A stretch of 64,000 bases of DNA from Novosphingobium subterraneum (GCF_000807925.1 NZ_JRVC01000003.1:186001-250000); one strand, 5' to 3'; positions 17,746-25,887 are shown, counted from the first letter of the stretch. Notes: generated from the sequence alone by a model not told the origin. Program-made: numbers and translations.

Positions 17746-17771
17746 CGGGGGCCATCTCCTCCCGGCCCCCG
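17746..17771 (+). other. Intercistronic hairpin between pcfL-like and ferD-like genes
   Basis: The 8-bp perfect stem CGGGGGCC/GGCCCCCG with a 10-base loop fills most of the 57-base gap and has no T-run. It could moderate transcription or protect the upstream message. The ferD ATG lies 20 bases beyond. Confidence 0.45.
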
Positions 17772-17791
17772 TCGGCAACCATGGATTGGCA

Positions 17792-19222
17792 ATGACCACT
17801 TATCCCACGCTTCACATGATCATTGATGGCGAGCGCATTTCCGGCGCAGGCCGCCGTACCCACGCCGTCGTAAATCCCGCCACCGGCGAGACCATCGGCG
17901 AGCTGCCGCTGTCCGAAGCCGCCGATCTCGATCGCGCGCTTGAAGTTGCCGCCAGGGGCTTCCGCATCTGGCGCGAAAGCACGCCGCAACAGCGCGCTGC
18001 CGTGCTTCAGGGCGCGGCTCGTCTGATGATGGAGCGGCAGGAGGACCTCGCCCGCATCGCCACGATGGAAGAGGGCAAGACCCTGCCCGAGGCGCGCATC
18101 GAAGTTCTGATGAACGTCGGTCTGTTCAATTTCTACGCCGGCGAAGTCTTCCGCATCTATGGCCGCACGCTGGTCCGCCCCGCCGGACAGCGCAGCACGA
18201 TCACCCACGAACCCGTCGGCCCTGTCGCTGCCTTCGCGCCATGGAACTTCCCGCTCGGCAATCCGGGTCGCAAGCTCGGCGCGCCCATCGCCGCTGGCTG
18301 CTCGGTCATCCTCAAGGCTGCAGAAGAAACGCCCGCTTCGGCCCTTGGCGTGCTCCAGTGCCTGCTCGATGCCGGGCTGCCCAAGGAAGTGGCGCAGGCC
18401 GTGTTCGGCGTACCCGATGAAGTCAGCCGCCACCTGCTCGGCTCGCCCGTCATCCGCAAGCTTTCGTTCACCGGCTCGACCGTTGTCGGCAAGCACCTCA
18501 TGCGCCTTGCCGCCGACAACATGCTGCGCACGACAATGGAATTGGGCGGCCATGGCCCGGTCCTGATCTTCGGCGATGCCGATGTGGACAAGGCCCTCGA
18601 TACGATGGCCGCGTCAAAGTACCGCAATGCGGGGCAAGTCTGCGTCAGCCCCACACGCTTCATCGTCGAGGAGAACGTCTTCGAACGCTTCCGCGACGGC
18701 TTTGCCGAGCGCGTCGGCCGCATCAAGGTCGGCAACGGCCTTGAGGACGGCTCCCAGATGGGCCCGATGGCCAACGCCCGCCGACCCGAGGCGATGGACC
18801 GTCTGATCGGCGATGCTGTCACGCGCGGCGCCCGCCTCCACACCGGTGGTGAGCGCATCGGCAATGCGGGCTACTTCTACGCGCCCACAGTCCTCTCCGA
18901 AGTCCCGCTCGACGCGGCCATCATGAACGAAGAGCCGTTCGGCCCGGTCGCCTTGATCAACCCCTTCAGCGGCGAAGAGGCGATGATCACCGAGGCCAAT
19001 CGCTTGCCCTATGGCCTCGCCGCCTATGCCTGGACCGAAAGCGCCTCGCGCCAGAAGCGTCTGGCTCGCGAGATCGAGACCGGCATGTTGGGTCTCAACA
19101 CCACCATGATCGGCGGCGCGGACTCTCCGTTCGGTGGCGTAAGGTGGTCGGGCCACGGCGCGGAAGACGGCCCCGAAGGCGTGCTCGCCTGCATGGTCAC
19201 CAAGGCCGTGCACGAAGGCTGA
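17792..19222 (+). CDS. ferD: NAD(P)-dependent aldehyde dehydrogenase (FerD-like)
   Basis: Aldehyde dehydrogenase of 476 residues. Catalytic residues are intact: Asn152 in FAPWNFPLG, Lys175 in ILKAAEETP, general base Glu250 in MELGGHGP and nucleophile Cys284 in NAGQVCVSPTRF. The cofactor motif FTGSTVVG is present. In beta-5 dimer catabolism FerD oxidises 5-formylferulate, one product of stilbene cleavage, to 5-carboxyferulate, which LigW then decarboxylates. Sharing the operon with ligW (two genes downstream) supports that assignment, but succinate-semialdehyde-type dehydrogenases have the same motifs. ATG at 17792 is preferred to an in-frame TTG at 17786. Confidence 0.75.
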   Translation: MTTYPTLHMIIDGERISGAGRRTHAVVNPATGETIGELPLSEAADLDRALEVAARGFRIWRESTPQQRAAVLQGAARLMMERQEDLARIATMEEGKTLPEARIEVLMNVGLFNFYAGEVFRIYGRTLVRPAGQRSTITHEPVGPVAAFAPWNFPLGNPGRKLGAPIAAGCSVILKAAEETPASALGVLQCLLDAGLPKEVAQAVFGVPDEVSRHLLGSPVIRKLSFTGSTVVGKHLMRLAADNMLRTTMELGGHGPVLIFGDADVDKALDTMAASKYRNAGQVCVSPTRFIVEENVFERFRDGFAERVGRIKVGNGLEDGSQMGPMANARRPEAMDRLIGDAVTRGARLHTGGERIGNAGYFYAPTVLSEVPLDAAIMNEEPFGPVALINPFSGEEAMITEANRLPYGLAAYAWTESASRQKRLAREIETGMLGLNTTMIGGADSPFGGVRWSGHGAEDGPEGVLACMVTKAVHEG

Positions 19223-19310
19223 CAGGCAGGCTTTGACGTGTTCTGGAAACCTATGGGCAACATGCTGATACTAGCGCGAAAGGGTCACCCCCTGTTGCCC
19301 GGAGCTTCCC

Positions 19311-19985
19311 ATGCGTCCATCGCGCGCCCTGCTGGCTGCCACCAGCCTCCTGTCCGCGCCCTGCGCCATGGCCGCGCAAGAGGACGAACAGGTTTGGCTG
19401 GCCCAGTTCTCGACGATCGAGGTCGGGCAGAAAGTCCTGCTCTTTACCGATGTGCAACTGCGCTTCACCGATGGCGCGGACCGGCTTGGGCAGGTGCTGC
19501 TGCGCCCCGCCGTCGGCTATCGCATCACGCCGAGCGACACCCTGTTCCTGGGCTACGCCTACGTCCGCACCGAACCGCTGAACGGCACGCCGACCGACGA
19601 ACACCGCATGTTCCAGCAGGCGCTGGTTCGCGTGGTGGGCGGCGCCGGCAAGACTACGGTGACTTCGCGCACGCGTCTCGAACAGCGCTGGCTCGAAGGT
19701 CGCTCGGGCACGGGCTGGCGCCTGCGCCAGCAGGTCAGGCTCGATGCGCCGGTGGCCAAGGGCCTCAATGCCATCGCCTGGGCCGAACCCTTCGTCAACC
19801 TCGATACCACCGCATGGGGCCAGCGCGCCGGGTTCGACCAGTTGCGCGGCTTTGCCGGGGTGGGCGTGCCCATCGCCAGGGGCATCGCCATCGAGGCGGG
19901 ATATTCGGGCCAGTACGTCAATCGTTTCAACGTGCCCGATCGCATGAACCATATCGGCAGCCTGTCGCTCACCATCCGCAGATGA
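19311..19985 (+). CDS. DUF2490 outer-membrane beta-barrel protein
   Basis: Exported protein of 224 residues with a signal peptide ending CAMAAQ. The rest is a run of amphipathic strands (VWLAQFSTIEVGQKVLLFTD, LFLGYAYVRTE, EAGYSGQYVNRF) typical of the DUF2490 family of predicted 10- to 12-strand barrels. It ends in LSLTIRR rather than a terminal Phe. It lies between ferD and ligW in the same operon, so it is probably expressed with the dimer pathway and may be a channel for the substrate. No function is established for the family. Confidence 0.75.
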   Translation: MRPSRALLAATSLLSAPCAMAAQEDEQVWLAQFSTIEVGQKVLLFTDVQLRFTDGADRLGQVLLRPAVGYRITPSDTLFLGYAYVRTEPLNGTPTDEHRMFQQALVRVVGGAGKTTVTSRTRLEQRWLEGRSGTGWRLRQQVRLDAPVAKGLNAIAWAEPFVNLDTTAWGQRAGFDQLRGFAGVGVPIARGIAIEAGYSGQYVNRFNVPDRMNHIGSLSLTIRR

Positions 19986-20022
19986 TGGATCGCAGGCTGC
20001 CTTTCCCGGGAAGGAAGCCTGC

Positions 20023-21078
20023 ATGACCACAGAACTCAAGACCGGAGGCGAGCAGGGTTACCTGCGCATCGCCACCGAAGAAGCCTTCGCCACGCGCGAG
20101 ATCATCGACGTCTACCTGCGCATGATCCGCGATGGCACCGCCGACAAGGGCTTGGTCTCGCTCTGGGGCTTCTATGCCACCTCCCCGTCCGAGCGCGCCA
20201 CCCAGATTCTCGAGCGCCTGCTCGATCTGGGTGAGCGCCGCATCGCCGACATGGACGCCACCGGCATCGACAAGGCCATCCTCGCGCTGACCTCGCCCGG
20301 TGTCCAGCCGCTGCTCGATGTCGAAGAGGCAAAGACCCTCGCAGCCCGCGCCAACGACACGCTCGCGGCTGCCTGCGAGAAGTACCCGGACCGCTACATC
20401 GGCATGGGCACCGTTGCCCCGCAGGACCCGGAATGGTCGGCTCGCGAAATCCATCGGGGTGCGAAAGAGCTCGGCTTCAAGGGCATCCAGATCAACAGCC
20501 ACACGCAAGGCCGCTATCTCGACGAGGAGTTCTTCGACCCGATCTTCCGCGCCCTCGTCGAGGTTGACCAGCCGCTCTACATCCACCCCGCCACGTCGCC
20601 GGATTCGATGATCGATCCGATGCTCGAAGCCGGGCTCGATGGCGCGATCTTCGGCTTCGGCGTTGAAACCGGCATGCACCTGCTGCGCCTCATCACCATC
20701 GGCATCTTCGACAAGTACCCGAGCCTGCAGATCATGGTCGGCCACATGGGCGAGGCGCTGCCGTACTGGCTCTACCGCCTTGATTACATGCATCAGGCCG
20801 GTGTCCGTTCGCAGCGTTATGAACGCATGAAGCCGCTCAAGAAGACTATCGCCGAATACCTCCAGTCCAACGTCCTCGTCACCAATTCGGGCGTGGCGTG
20901 GGAGCCAGCGATCAAGTTCTGCCAGCAGGTCATGGGCGAAGACCGCGTGATGTATGCGATGGACTACCCCTACCAGTACGTCGCCGACGAAGTCCGCGCG
21001 ATGGATGCGATGGACATGAGCGCTGAAACCAAGAAGAAGTTCTTCCAGACGAATGCGGAGAAGTGGTTCAAGCTGTGA
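20023..21078 (+). CDS. ligW: 5-carboxyvanillate decarboxylase LigW
   Basis: Amidohydrolase-superfamily decarboxylase of 351 residues that turns 5-carboxyvanillate into vanillate; 5-carboxyferulate is also used in the beta-5 route, giving ferulate. The metal (manganese) ligands Glu19, His188 and Asp314 fall at the same numbers as in the characterised Novosphingobium LigW, and His241 in VGHMGEALP is present. N-terminal LRIATEEAFATREI and C-terminal YAMDYPYQ are diagnostic of this subgroup. It sits 37 bases after the DUF2490 gene and 22 before an MFS gene. Confidence 0.93.
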   Translation: MTTELKTGGEQGYLRIATEEAFATREIIDVYLRMIRDGTADKGLVSLWGFYATSPSERATQILERLLDLGERRIADMDATGIDKAILALTSPGVQPLLDVEEAKTLAARANDTLAAACEKYPDRYIGMGTVAPQDPEWSAREIHRGAKELGFKGIQINSHTQGRYLDEEFFDPIFRALVEVDQPLYIHPATSPDSMIDPMLEAGLDGAIFGFGVETGMHLLRLITIGIFDKYPSLQIMVGHMGEALPYWLYRLDYMHQAGVRSQRYERMKPLKKTIAEYLQSNVLVTNSGVAWEPAIKFCQQVMGEDRVMYAMDYPYQYVADEVRAMDAMDMSAETKKKFFQTNAEKWFKL

Positions 21079-21100
21079 TCCGCAGGCGCAGGGAGAGAAT

Positions 21101-22684
21101 ATGACCACCGAACCGCGCCGTACCTTGGCCCCCGGCGCATGGTACGCGCTGATCCTCGTCGCGTTGACCAACGCGATGAGCCTGCTCGACCGCCAGATCC
21201 TCGCCATCCTCGCGCCCGCGATCAAGAAGGACCTGGACATCGGCGATGCCGAGATGGGTCTGCTCTATGGCACCGTCTTCGCGCTGTTCTATGCGCTGTT
21301 CTCGCTTCCCGTCGGGCGCCTTGCCGATGGCTGGGTGCGCACGCGCCTGCTGGCCATCAGCCTGCTGTTCTGGTCTACCGCCACCGGCCTTGCCGGGTTC
21401 GCCTCAAGCTTCGCCATGCTCGCCCTGTCGCGCCTCGGCGTCGGCATTGGCGAGGCGGCGACGGCGCCGGCCGGCACCTCGCTGCTCTATGACTTCTGGC
21501 CCAAGCACCGCCGCGGCTTCGTCATGTCCGTCATCGCTTCGGCCATCGCTCTCGGCCTGGGCGGCTCGCTCATCCTGGGTGGCGTCGCCGCGGCATGGTG
21601 GGACGCCAGCCATGCGGCGGGCGGGCTCAAGGGCTGGCAATTCGCCTTCCTCGTCGCTGCCGCCCCCGGCTTCGTCCTTGCCGCTTTCGTGTGGATGCTG
21701 AAGGAGCCGCAGCGCGGGCAGATGGACGGCATCGAAACCGCACCCGAAGCCCATCCCTTCGCCCGGAGCCTCGCGCTGCTCGGCTCGGTCACCCCGGGCT
21801 TCCACTGGATTGGCATGAAGGGCAGGGGCGCCAGCCCCGCCATGGTGCGCGGCAACCTTGTGGCGCTCACCCTCATCGCCGTGGCTGCTTACGCGCTCAC
21901 GCTGCTGAGCAACGCGATCAGCCCCAAGCCGCCGATGCAACTCGGCAGCATAACGCTCAACCCGCACGCGTTGCAATGGAGCGTTATCGGCCTCGGCGTC
22001 TTCGTCATCGTCAACCTGATGCAGGGTATGAAGCTGGGCGATGCCCAAGCCTTCCGCGTCATCTCCCGCTCGCCCACGGTGATGATGTGCATTGCCGTGG
22101 GCACGCTGCAGTCGGTGATCAACTACGGCATGATGGCCTTCAACCCCAGCTTCCTGATCCGCACCTATGGCCTGACCATGCAGGAAACCGCGCTGCAGTT
22201 CGGCCTGCTCTCGGCTGCCATGGGCATCATCGGCCCGCTGGCATGGGGCCCGCTGTCCGATTGGTTGAACCAGCGCTTCCCCGGCGCCGGTCGCGCATGG
22301 GTCGCCCTGTTCGCGATGGCAGCTTCGCCGGTCATGTCGTTCTGGGTCTATTTCGCCGCCGATCCCGGCAGCTTCTATGCCCGCTTCCTGATCTACAGCT
22401 TCATCCTCACCGGCTGGATGCCGCCACTCTATGCGATCATGTACGATCAGGTCCTGCCGCGCATGAGAGGGCTCACCGCCAGCCTCTACCTGCTGGTGAT
22501 GACGATACTTGGCATGGGCATCGGTCCCTATGTCGTGGGCCTCCTGTCCGACGCCACCGGCAGCTTGCGCACCGCGATGCTCTCCATCAACGCGGTGGCA
22601 ATTCCCATCGCGGTCCTGATGCTCTTCATCGCTCGCCGCGCGCAGAGGGACGAGGCAACGCTGCTGGAGCGCGCCGCGGCCTAG
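21101..22684 (+). CDS. MFS transporter 2 of the aromatic-dimer cluster
   Basis: Inner-membrane transporter of 527 residues, longer than usual because of a central insertion between segments 6 and 7 (about residues 210-310) that itself contains one or two hydrophobic stretches. The N-terminus shows MSLLDRQILAILAPAIKKDL and the loop motif LPVGRLADGWVRTR, as in Spinster-type MFS proteins. ATG at 21101 follows AGGGAGAG. Last gene of the operon, so co-expressed with ligW. Its stop overlaps the stop of the convergent HNH gene by bases 22681-22684. Confidence 0.87.
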   Translation: MTTEPRRTLAPGAWYALILVALTNAMSLLDRQILAILAPAIKKDLDIGDAEMGLLYGTVFALFYALFSLPVGRLADGWVRTRLLAISLLFWSTATGLAGFASSFAMLALSRLGVGIGEAATAPAGTSLLYDFWPKHRRGFVMSVIASAIALGLGGSLILGGVAAAWWDASHAAGGLKGWQFAFLVAAAPGFVLAAFVWMLKEPQRGQMDGIETAPEAHPFARSLALLGSVTPGFHWIGMKGRGASPAMVRGNLVALTLIAVAAYALTLLSNAISPKPPMQLGSITLNPHALQWSVIGLGVFVIVNLMQGMKLGDAQAFRVISRSPTVMMCIAVGTLQSVINYGMMAFNPSFLIRTYGLTMQETALQFGLLSAAMGIIGPLAWGPLSDWLNQRFPGAGRAWVALFAMAASPVMSFWVYFAADPGSFYARFLIYSFILTGWMPPLYAIMYDQVLPRMRGLTASLYLLVMTILGMGIGPYVVGLLSDATGSLRTAMLSINAVAIPIAVLMLFIARRAQRDEATLLERAAA

Positions 22685-23016
22685 CGAGGCTTCTTCGTGA
22701 TCGCCGCGTTGAAGTCTGGGTCCTTGTTTGCGACCCAGTTCACGAACTTAGCGATTGCCGGGTTGGCCAGCAGAACCGAAGCATCCATCCCGGCGCGCTG
22801 CAGTTCGGAGTTTGTGAATGTGGTGATCAGCGTATTCTGGCAGATCGCATGCATCGGTACGGTCTCGCGCCCACCCCGGCTCTTGGGCACGGGGTGATGC
22901 CAGACGATGGTCGAACCGGTAGGACGCCCACAGAGCCAACATGGCGGCGGCGGCGGCGCTTCGGCCTCGTCATCGGTATCCTGCCAGGAACCGTGCTTGG
23001 AATGCTTGCGGGCCAT
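22681..23016 (-). CDS. Small HNH-endonuclease-like protein
   Basis: Protein of 111 residues with an N-terminal acidic and proline-rich lead, then a zinc-knuckle CWLCG and an HNH-like core: WHHPVPKSRGG, followed after five residues by PMHAICQN. The pattern of CxxC, His-His and His-x-x-Cys matches the HNH nuclease fold, but nuclease activity is unproven. ATG at 23016 is preceded by AAGGCG; an upstream in-frame extension to 23064 would run into the inverted repeat. It interrupts the catabolic island on the opposite strand and borders the palindromic element, which suggests a later insertion. Confidence 0.72.
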   Translation of the reverse strand: MARKHSKHGSWQDTDDEAEAPPPPPCWLCGRPTGSTIVWHHPVPKSRGGRETVPMHAICQNTLITTFTNSELQRAGMDASVLLANPAIAKFVNWVANKDPDFNAAITKKPR

Positions 23017-23048
23017 CGGTGCGCCTTGGATCGAGGAGTCCTGCGCCC

Positions 23049-23312
23049 TTAGAGCGGTTTCCACCCATTCTGGTCAACCGTGACGGAGCCGATTTTCGCC
23101 CAGCGCGAGGAGCGAGCCATGCCAACGCATAGTGACCGACGAGCGACGCTGTGATGGGCGAAAGGCGGCCCGCCCGGAGGGTGGCGTCAGGAATTCCGCT
23201 GGACAGCGTTGCATCGCTTGCAGGGGCAACCAGCCCCTGCTGCGCGCTGCGTCTAGCCAGCGGAACTCCTGACGCAATCACGGTGGACCAGAATGGGTGG
23301 AAACCGCTCTAA
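23049..23312. repeat. 264-bp nested palindromic element (MITE-like)
   Basis: The ends are 34-bp terminal inverted repeats (23049-23082 and 23279-23312, one mismatch) beginning TTAGAGCGGTTTCC. Inside are two further inverted pairs: TTTCGCCCA at 23094-23102 with TGGGCGAAA at 23155-23163, and a 19-bp pair at 23184-23202 and 23257-23275 with one mismatch. No gene of its own is seen. The outer bases can be read as TA target-site copies flanking GAGCGG, as left by IS630/mariner-type transposases, so a non-autonomous element is the best reading. Confidence 0.75.
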
Positions 23313-23319
23313 CGACTTC

Positions 23320-23781
23320 TCAAGTCACCCGCCACACCCAAAGCTTGATCCCCAGCGGATAGCGTGCGCCCGAGCAGACGAATATCGACCGGTTCATCCA
23401 GTCATACTTCCCCTTGGGCGCGATGAACTCGGGCACCGTGCGGAAATAATACTCCGCCGGATCGACTTCCTGCCCTGATGCCAGCCGCTGCATGACCTCC
23501 GGAGGGCCGTGCCGCAGCCCGCGATTGCGGATCTGGATCACCACCCCGTCATCGGTCTCGAGCGCATAGATCGCATCGGCCACGGTCACCCCGTCAGGCC
23601 GCGTCACCTGCCAGTCCGCCGCATTTCCGATCAGCTTGCCCCTGATCAGCGGCCCTTCCACGCGACCGCCGCCGACGATGGGAATGATCCGCCGCGTCCC
23701 GTCAAAGGTCTCGCCGATCGCCACCGGCGGCTCCAGCTCGCCGGTAGCCTCATAGACGAACTCGAGGCCCGGTTGGATCAC
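23320..23781 (-). CDS. DUF3237 protein coupled to the lignostilbene dioxygenase gene
   Basis: Cytoplasmic protein of 153 residues in the DUF3237 family, a small beta-barrel fold. Conserved features include the N-terminal PGLEFVYEATGEL, the central GGGRVEGPLIRGK and NAADWQ, and the end of the domain at YDWMNRSIFV. There are no obvious catalytic residues. Its start overlaps the lsdD stop by four bases, so it is made with the dioxygenase. A role in binding or tautomerising an aromatic intermediate is possible, but nothing in the sequence fixes it. Confidence 0.82.
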   Translation of the reverse strand: MIQPGLEFVYEATGELEPPVAIGETFDGTRRIIPIVGGGRVEGPLIRGKLIGNAADWQVTRPDGVTVADAIYALETDDGVVIQIRNRGLRHGPPEVMQRLASGQEVDPAEYYFRTVPEFIAPKGKYDWMNRSIFVCSGARYPLGIKLWVWRVT

Positions 23782-25283
23782 GCAGCCATCTCCTTCTCCA
23801 CCAGCCCGATCTCATCCGCATTCGCCCAGTTGCCATGCAGGCCGAAGCGCAGGCGGATGGGGATGTGCACTGTGGCCACCGGGCCCTTCTCGATCTCCAG
23901 CGCGTCGAAGATCAGCAGGTCGCTGCGCTGCTCTTCCAGCCGGTTGCAAACCTGCACGATCCAGCCGTCGCCCTCCGCAGGAGCAGAAGCGCCTTCGGGA
24001 GCATCCTTGGAGCGCGGCACGAAGCACGGTTCCTGCAGGCTCGATACCGGGCCGCACCACCAGTGCTGTTCGCGCCCCGTTTCGAAATCCTTGTGGAACA
24101 GGCAGTTCATCAGCAGTCCACCGGCACTGCCACCGCGCAGCTCGACCGGGCGTTTCATGTCCATCTCGAGGAACCAGCCGTGGCGGGTCTTGCGTCCCGC
24201 AAAGCGATCGTCGATGCGCGGGAACTCCGACGCCGTGTCCGAAAGCCTCACGATCTCGGCAAAGTCCTCGCCATTGCTTGCCATGTCGACCACCCAGTCC
24301 GTCGGGTAGCTCATCGCTTCCATGCCGTTGAACGGTGCACCGTGGACGTCGGGGAAGAACGGGAACATGTTGTTCTTCGCCTCGCACGTCACGAAGTGGA
24401 CCTTCGTCCCTTCCTGCCAGGCGTTTAGCACGTGGCTTGCAAAGCAGTTGTCGCGTGTGAACCAGCGGATGTCTTCCTGACGCACGTCATCGCGGCGGGG
24501 AATGATGCCAAGGTGCACCGGCTTGGTCGTGTCGAAGCCGAAGTGCGGCATGCCCTTTTCCAGGCGGTCCCAGCTGCCGATCGAAGGCACGATGTGCAGC
24601 ACCAGGTAATCCTCGGTGATGCCGAAGTCATGCATCATGCAGTAGTAGGGCACCTTGAACCACACCTCGCGGATCAGCTCGCCTGTCGGACTCACTTCCA
24701 TGTAGGTCACATCGTCGGTGCACAGCCCGCTCGCGGCGTAGCCGATGGCGACCATGTTGCCGGTCCTGGGATCGACCTTGGGATGTGCGGTAAAGGTCTG
24801 CCCGGTCATCTTGCCGCCGAACTTCTCGAACCCGAACGTCTCCATCGTTGCCGGATCCATTACGAGGGCAGGGGAGTCCTCCTTCATCGCCCACAGCTTG
24901 CCGCCGAAGATGAAGGCGTTGGTGTTGGCGGTCGAACGGATCTCGCCCTTGACCGCTTCGTCATCGGTCAGCGGGTTGCGATAGGCGCCGAACAGGGCCT
25001 TTCCGGCTGCGTTCTCCAGCTTCCATTTGTCCGTCTTTGCCCAGCGTTGGCGGAAGTCCACCTGGCCGTTATGGATATGAAAGCGGGTGATCATGCCATC
25101 GCCATTGAACGCAATGTCGTCGGCAAGACGCGGAGGAAACTGCGGGTCGGGCTGGACGCGATAGAATGCGCCGTTTAACCCTTGCGGAATCGTGCCTTCG
25201 TGGGCCAGATCGGCGATATCCGCCTCGATCCGCGATGGCGTGTTGAATCCCGTGAAGCTGGGGGTGTTCGGAAATTGAGCCAT
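23778..25283 (-). CDS. lsdD: Lignostilbene alpha,beta-dioxygenase (LsdD/NOV1-like)
   Basis: Non-heme iron dioxygenase of 501 residues in the carotenoid cleavage oxygenase family. It splits the central double bond of 4-hydroxystilbenes into two aldehydes, vanillin being one. The four iron-binding histidines are His167, His218, His284 and His483; the first three have the same numbers as in NOV1. Tyr101 and Lys134, which hold the substrate 4-hydroxyl in that enzyme, are also present (AYRNPLT, AMKEDSP), so a phenolic stilbene rather than a carotenoid is the substrate. ATG at 25283 follows GGAGGA. A MarR-type operator covers its promoter. Confidence 0.92.
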   Translation of the reverse strand: MAQFPNTPSFTGFNTPSRIEADIADLAHEGTIPQGLNGAFYRVQPDPQFPPRLADDIAFNGDGMITRFHIHNGQVDFRQRWAKTDKWKLENAAGKALFGAYRNPLTDDEAVKGEIRSTANTNAFIFGGKLWAMKEDSPALVMDPATMETFGFEKFGGKMTGQTFTAHPKVDPRTGNMVAIGYAASGLCTDDVTYMEVSPTGELIREVWFKVPYYCMMHDFGITEDYLVLHIVPSIGSWDRLEKGMPHFGFDTTKPVHLGIIPRRDDVRQEDIRWFTRDNCFASHVLNAWQEGTKVHFVTCEAKNNMFPFFPDVHGAPFNGMEAMSYPTDWVVDMASNGEDFAEIVRLSDTASEFPRIDDRFAGRKTRHGWFLEMDMKRPVELRGGSAGGLLMNCLFHKDFETGREQHWWCGPVSSLQEPCFVPRSKDAPEGASAPAEGDGWIVQVCNRLEEQRSDLLIFDALEIEKGPVATVHIPIRLRFGLHGNWANADEIGLVEKEMAA

Positions 25284-25300
25284 GGCATCCTCCTCGCGAT

Positions 25301-25328
25301 ATTGTATGTAATGCTAACAATTAGACAA
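25301..25328 (-). promoter_or_regulatory. Predicted lsdD promoter overlapped by the MarR operator
   Basis: On the minus strand, -35 TTGTCT (25323-25328) is 16 bases from -10 TACAAT (25301-25306), five of six against consensus. The operator 25302-25320 covers the spacer and -10, a layout that gives repression by steric exclusion. Confidence 0.55.
25302..25320. promoter_or_regulatory. Candidate MarR operator, copy C
   Basis: TTGTATGT-AAT-GCTAACAA, the third copy of the 19-bp inverted repeat, lies between lsdD and the divergent marR gene. It ends 46 bases before the marR start. This suggests both autoregulation and control of lsdD. Confidence 0.76.
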
Positions 25329-25366
25329 GCGCAATCGTTGGGGCCGCATTTGTTGGGGGACGGGCA

Positions 25367-25840
25367 TTGATCAAGGACAAATTCGCCGACGCCATCGCGC
25401 CCGTCGGCCACACCGACGAGGATGACGTCGGCGCGATCAACGATATTCTCGGCTTCCACATCCGTCTCGCCCACGGCGCGTGCCTCAGGCATTTCACCGA
25501 AACCTTCACCGATCTCGATCTCACGCAGAAGCAGGTGTCGGTGCTCTGGCTGGTCGACGATCACCCCGGCATCGCCCAGACCGATCTGGCGCAGCGCCTG
25601 CGGATGGACCGCGCCACGACCATGGCGATCATCAACCGCCTTCAGGCCAAGCATTTCCTGCGGCGTGATCGCTCGCCACGGGACGGGCGCAAGCAGGCGC
25701 TGTTCCTCGAGCCCGCTGGCGTCGAAATGCTGGCCCGGGCCAAGCAGGCCATCGGCGAGCACGAGGCCTGGGTGAAAAGCCGCTTTACCGACAAGGAAGT
25801 GCGGCAACTCATCGAACTGCTTTCCAGAATCCACGAATAA
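25367..25840 (+). CDS. MarR-family transcriptional regulator of the catabolic cluster
   Basis: Winged-helix regulator of 157 residues, normal for MarR. The recognition region reads LAQRLRMDRATTMAIINRLQ and the wing contains RDRSPRDGRKQALFL, with the Asp-x-Arg typical of the family. MarR proteins bind palindromes of 16 to 20 bp as dimers and are released by small aromatic ligands. The divergent spacer holds one copy of a 19-bp inverted repeat found at two further promoters of this island, so it is the likely regulator. The start is TTG at 25367; no ATG or GTG fits the conserved N-terminus. Confidence 0.88.
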   Translation: MIKDKFADAIAPVGHTDEDDVGAINDILGFHIRLAHGACLRHFTETFTDLDLTQKQVSVLWLVDDHPGIAQTDLAQRLRMDRATTMAIINRLQAKHFLRRDRSPRDGRKQALFLEPAGVEMLARAKQAIGEHEAWVKSRFTDKEVRQLIELLSRIHE

Positions 25841-25887
25841 GTTATATCAGATAGCAATAAGCCATTCTTGGAGAGGATTCGGGCCGC

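Noticed and set aside
23778..25283. Carotenoid cleavage as the job of the RPE65-family enzyme
   Set aside because: Tyr101 and Lys134, which bind the phenol in lignostilbene enzymes, are present, and there are no carotenoid genes nearby.
25842..25860. Possible fourth MarR site, TTATATCAGATAGCAATAA, before MFS 3
   Set aside because: It has the right length and symmetric ends but matches the consensus half-sites at only about five and four of eight positions.
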